Shown piece by piece: positions 30,024 to 31,143 of a DNA stretch of 31,143 nt. The notes beneath the pieces were generated by a model. The model had not been told where the DNA came from. It was given only the letters and a program-made list of their open reading frames with translations, and made no database searches. The stretch is from a virus, in IMG/VR virus record IMGVR_UViG_3300045996_004606, positions 1 to 31,143 of that record; one strand, written 5' to 3'. The position numbers and the translations under genes were made by a program. Every line of letters begins with the position of its first letter. Positions within the stretch are counted from its first letter, which is position 1.

Positions 30024-30654
30024 GAGCCCGCCCGCCGACCTCTCCTCTCCCCATGCCGCGGGCGCAGAACGCCTGCGTCGCGCCCGCCGGGCCAAGGGCC
30101 TGGGCTCGGCCGCCGAGGCCGCCCGCGCCCATGGCTGGAACCTCAACACCTACGCCTCCAACGAGAACGGCAACGCCAGCTTCTCCTTCCGCAAGGCCGA
30201 GGATTACGCCCGCGCCTTCGGGGTGCGGGCCGAGTGGCTGTACGCCGGCAAGGGGGCGATGAAGGCCAGGCGCGCCGGCCTGCCGGTGCTGGGCAAGGTG
30301 GCGGCCGGGGCCGAGGCGGTGTTCGACGACGACTACGAGATGGGCGCCGCCCACGACTGGCTGGACCCCATGGTCCCCGAGGACGGCATCGTCCTGACCG
30401 TCGACGGCGAGAGCATGATGCCCCGTTTCCGCCACGGCGAGCGCCTGATCTTCGGCCGCCGCTACGACGACCCCAGCCCGCTGGTCGGCCAGGAGGTCAT
30501 GGCCCGCCTCGCCGACGGCCGAAAGGTGGTCAAGATCCTGCGCCGCGGCGCCGCCCCCGGCCTGTGGACCCTGGAGAGCATCAACACCCGCTTCAAGCCG
30601 ATCGAGGATGTCGAACTGCTCTGGGCCCTGCCGTTCATGGGCCTGCGGGTTTGA
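30022..30654 (+). CDS. Phage repressor with S24/LexA-type self-cleavage domain
   Basis: 210 aa. N-terminal HTH (about 14-58: GAERLRRARRAKGLGSAAEA ... NLNTYASNENG), then a linker with a likely cleavage site Ala95-Gly96 (LGKVAAGAEAVF), catalytic Ser131 (VDGESMMPRFRHGE) and Lys171 (VVKIL), spaced 40 residues apart as in CI/LexA. Such repressors keep the prophage silent and cut themselves when bound to RecA-ssDNA, so the prophage should be SOS-inducible. ATG 30022 lies inside operator O3 and has only a weak AGG upstream. It is transcribed away from all late genes. All residues required for cleavage appear present. Confidence 0.88.
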   Translation: MSPPADLSSPHAAGAERLRRARRAKGLGSAAEAARAHGWNLNTYASNENGNASFSFRKAEDYARAFGVRAEWLYAGKGAMKARRAGLPVLGKVAAGAEAVFDDDYEMGAAHDWLDPMVPEDGIVLTVDGESMMPRFRHGERLIFGRRYDDPSPLVGQEVMARLADGRKVVKILRRGAAPGLWTLESINTRFKPIEDVELLWALPFMGLRV

Positions 30655-30732
30655 CGCCGGATCCGGACGCCCGCTGGCCCCCGAACTGCTCTTCGCCCTC
30701 GACCCGGACTGACCTCGGCAGTCGCGCCGGAC

Positions 30733-31143
30733 CTAGGCCAGGGCCAGCAGCCCCCGGCTCCGCTCGAAGCCCTCGAACAGGTCGCTCAGCGCCTCGACAT
30801 GGTCGCGGGCCAGCTTGTTGATCGGTTCCGAGCGCAACACCTCCGACGGCACCATCACCCCCCGCACGCCGACCGGGCGGCAATGGCCGCTGGCGATCAG
30901 CCGATGCACATAGCGCCGGGCCGTCTCGCGCGGCAGGCCCAGGGTGCGGGCCACCGAGGCGATGGTCACCGCCCGCCGCATGCCGTCCGGGAAAACCCCA
31001 TCGATGGCCAGCGGGCTGGGCAGCGCCGGCTCGTTCAGATGCTTCACACTGCCCTGGCAGATGGCCAGGAAGGTCGCGGCCAGCAGGACGTCGCCATCGA
31101 ACGGCGCGCTGAGCACCGTTATCTGCCGCAGGAAATAGTCCAT
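30733..31143 (-). CDS. Winged-helix transcriptional regulator (C-terminal part or whole)
   Basis: 136 aa visible, with an ATG exactly at the window edge, so the true start may be further upstream. A helical N-terminal part (DVLLAATFLAICQGSVKHL) precedes a winged helix-turn-helix (VTIASVARTLGLPRETARRYVHRL, then the GHCRPVGVRGVMVP wing), the MarR/IclR-like arrangement. The end (LSDLFEGFERSRGLLALA) is helical. Similar proteins are known from Caulobacterales chromosomes, so this could be the first host gene beyond the prophage or a phage regulator. It is convergent with the repressor gene, 78 bp apart, with no clear terminator between. Confidence 0.6.
   Translation of the reverse strand: MDYFLRQITVLSAPFDGDVLLAATFLAICQGSVKHLNEPALPSPLAIDGVFPDGMRRAVTIASVARTLGLPRETARRYVHRLIASGHCRPVGVRGVMVPSEVLRSEPINKLARDHVEALSDLFEGFERSRGLLALA

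Noticed and set aside
30655-30732. Attachment site or terminator between repressor and winged-helix gene
   Set aside because: No repeat of any other window segment, tRNA fragment or stem followed by a T-run is visible in these 78 bp.
1-31143. Gene transfer agent instead of prophage
   Set aside because: Rhodobacterales/Caulobacter-type GTAs are siphovirus-like and lack lysogeny regulators. Here tail genes are podoviral, and a repressor, Cro and lysis cassette are present.

Overview
The window looks like most of an inducible, T7/BPP-1-like (podovirus-type) prophage in a high-GC alphaproteobacterium, most likely a member of Caulobacterales. The host guess rests on the roughly 65-70% GC, a GcrA-family protein, promoter-like sequences that fit the Caulobacter housekeeping sigma consensus, and phage proteins of types common in Caulobacter and relatives. 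No rRNA, tRNA, CRISPR array, insertion sequence or integrase is visible, so neither attachment site can be placed.

Layout, read in the direction of phage transcription (minus strand, right to left). 30.7-31.1 kb: a winged-helix regulator, perhaps host. 29.7-30.65 kb: immunity region with an S24/LexA-type repressor (plus strand) divergent from a Cro/YdaS-like protein, with three matching 17-bp operator-like dyads between them. 27.6-29.7 kb: GcrA-like regulator and large terminase. 26.0-27.6 kb: hipBA toxin-antitoxin pair behind a nested palindrome. 23.5-25.8 kb: a tiny membrane ORF and a plus-strand hybrid histidine kinase. 23.1-23.3 kb: a 59-aa phage protein. 20.6-23.1 kb: plus-strand secreted seven-bladed FG-GAP/RTX protein. 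17.6-20.4 kb: portal, Bbp19-like protein, scaffold. 16.6-17.6 kb: plus-strand exported protein of unknown function. 5.1-16.4 kb: capsid, 172-aa protein, tail tubular A and B, gp13-like protein, internal virion proteins and a giant peptidoglycan hydrolase, closed by a terminator. 4.4-5.0 kb: LprI-like lipoprotein. 0-4.2 kb: tail fiber and lysis cassette (holin, L,D-transpeptidase-like enzyme, nested spanins, small membrane protein).

The most notable finding is a promoter-like element present four times (4382-4427, 16467-16514, 20441-20487, 23324-23368), always on the minus strand and always directly upstream of a phage late gene. Each copy has a -35-like TTGCCC-type hexamer (weaker in two copies), an 11-13 bp spacer, a GATAAT/TATAAT -10 and then an invariant 13-mer (CCGCTTCGATAAG), which in three copies forms a clean hairpin at or near the predicted 5' end of the mRNA. 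Each copy also lies just after one block of non-core cargo: kinase/hipBA, FG-GAP/RTX, exported protein, and LprI-like lipoprotein. This suggests a phage late regulon whose repeated promoters restart transcription after cargo and may also be the homologous sites through which cargo is exchanged.

The structural genes appear intact and are tightly coupled by overlapping stop and start codons, so the prophage may be functional. Replication, recombination and integration genes are not between cro and the terminase, where lambdoid phages keep them. They must lie outside the window or be missing.
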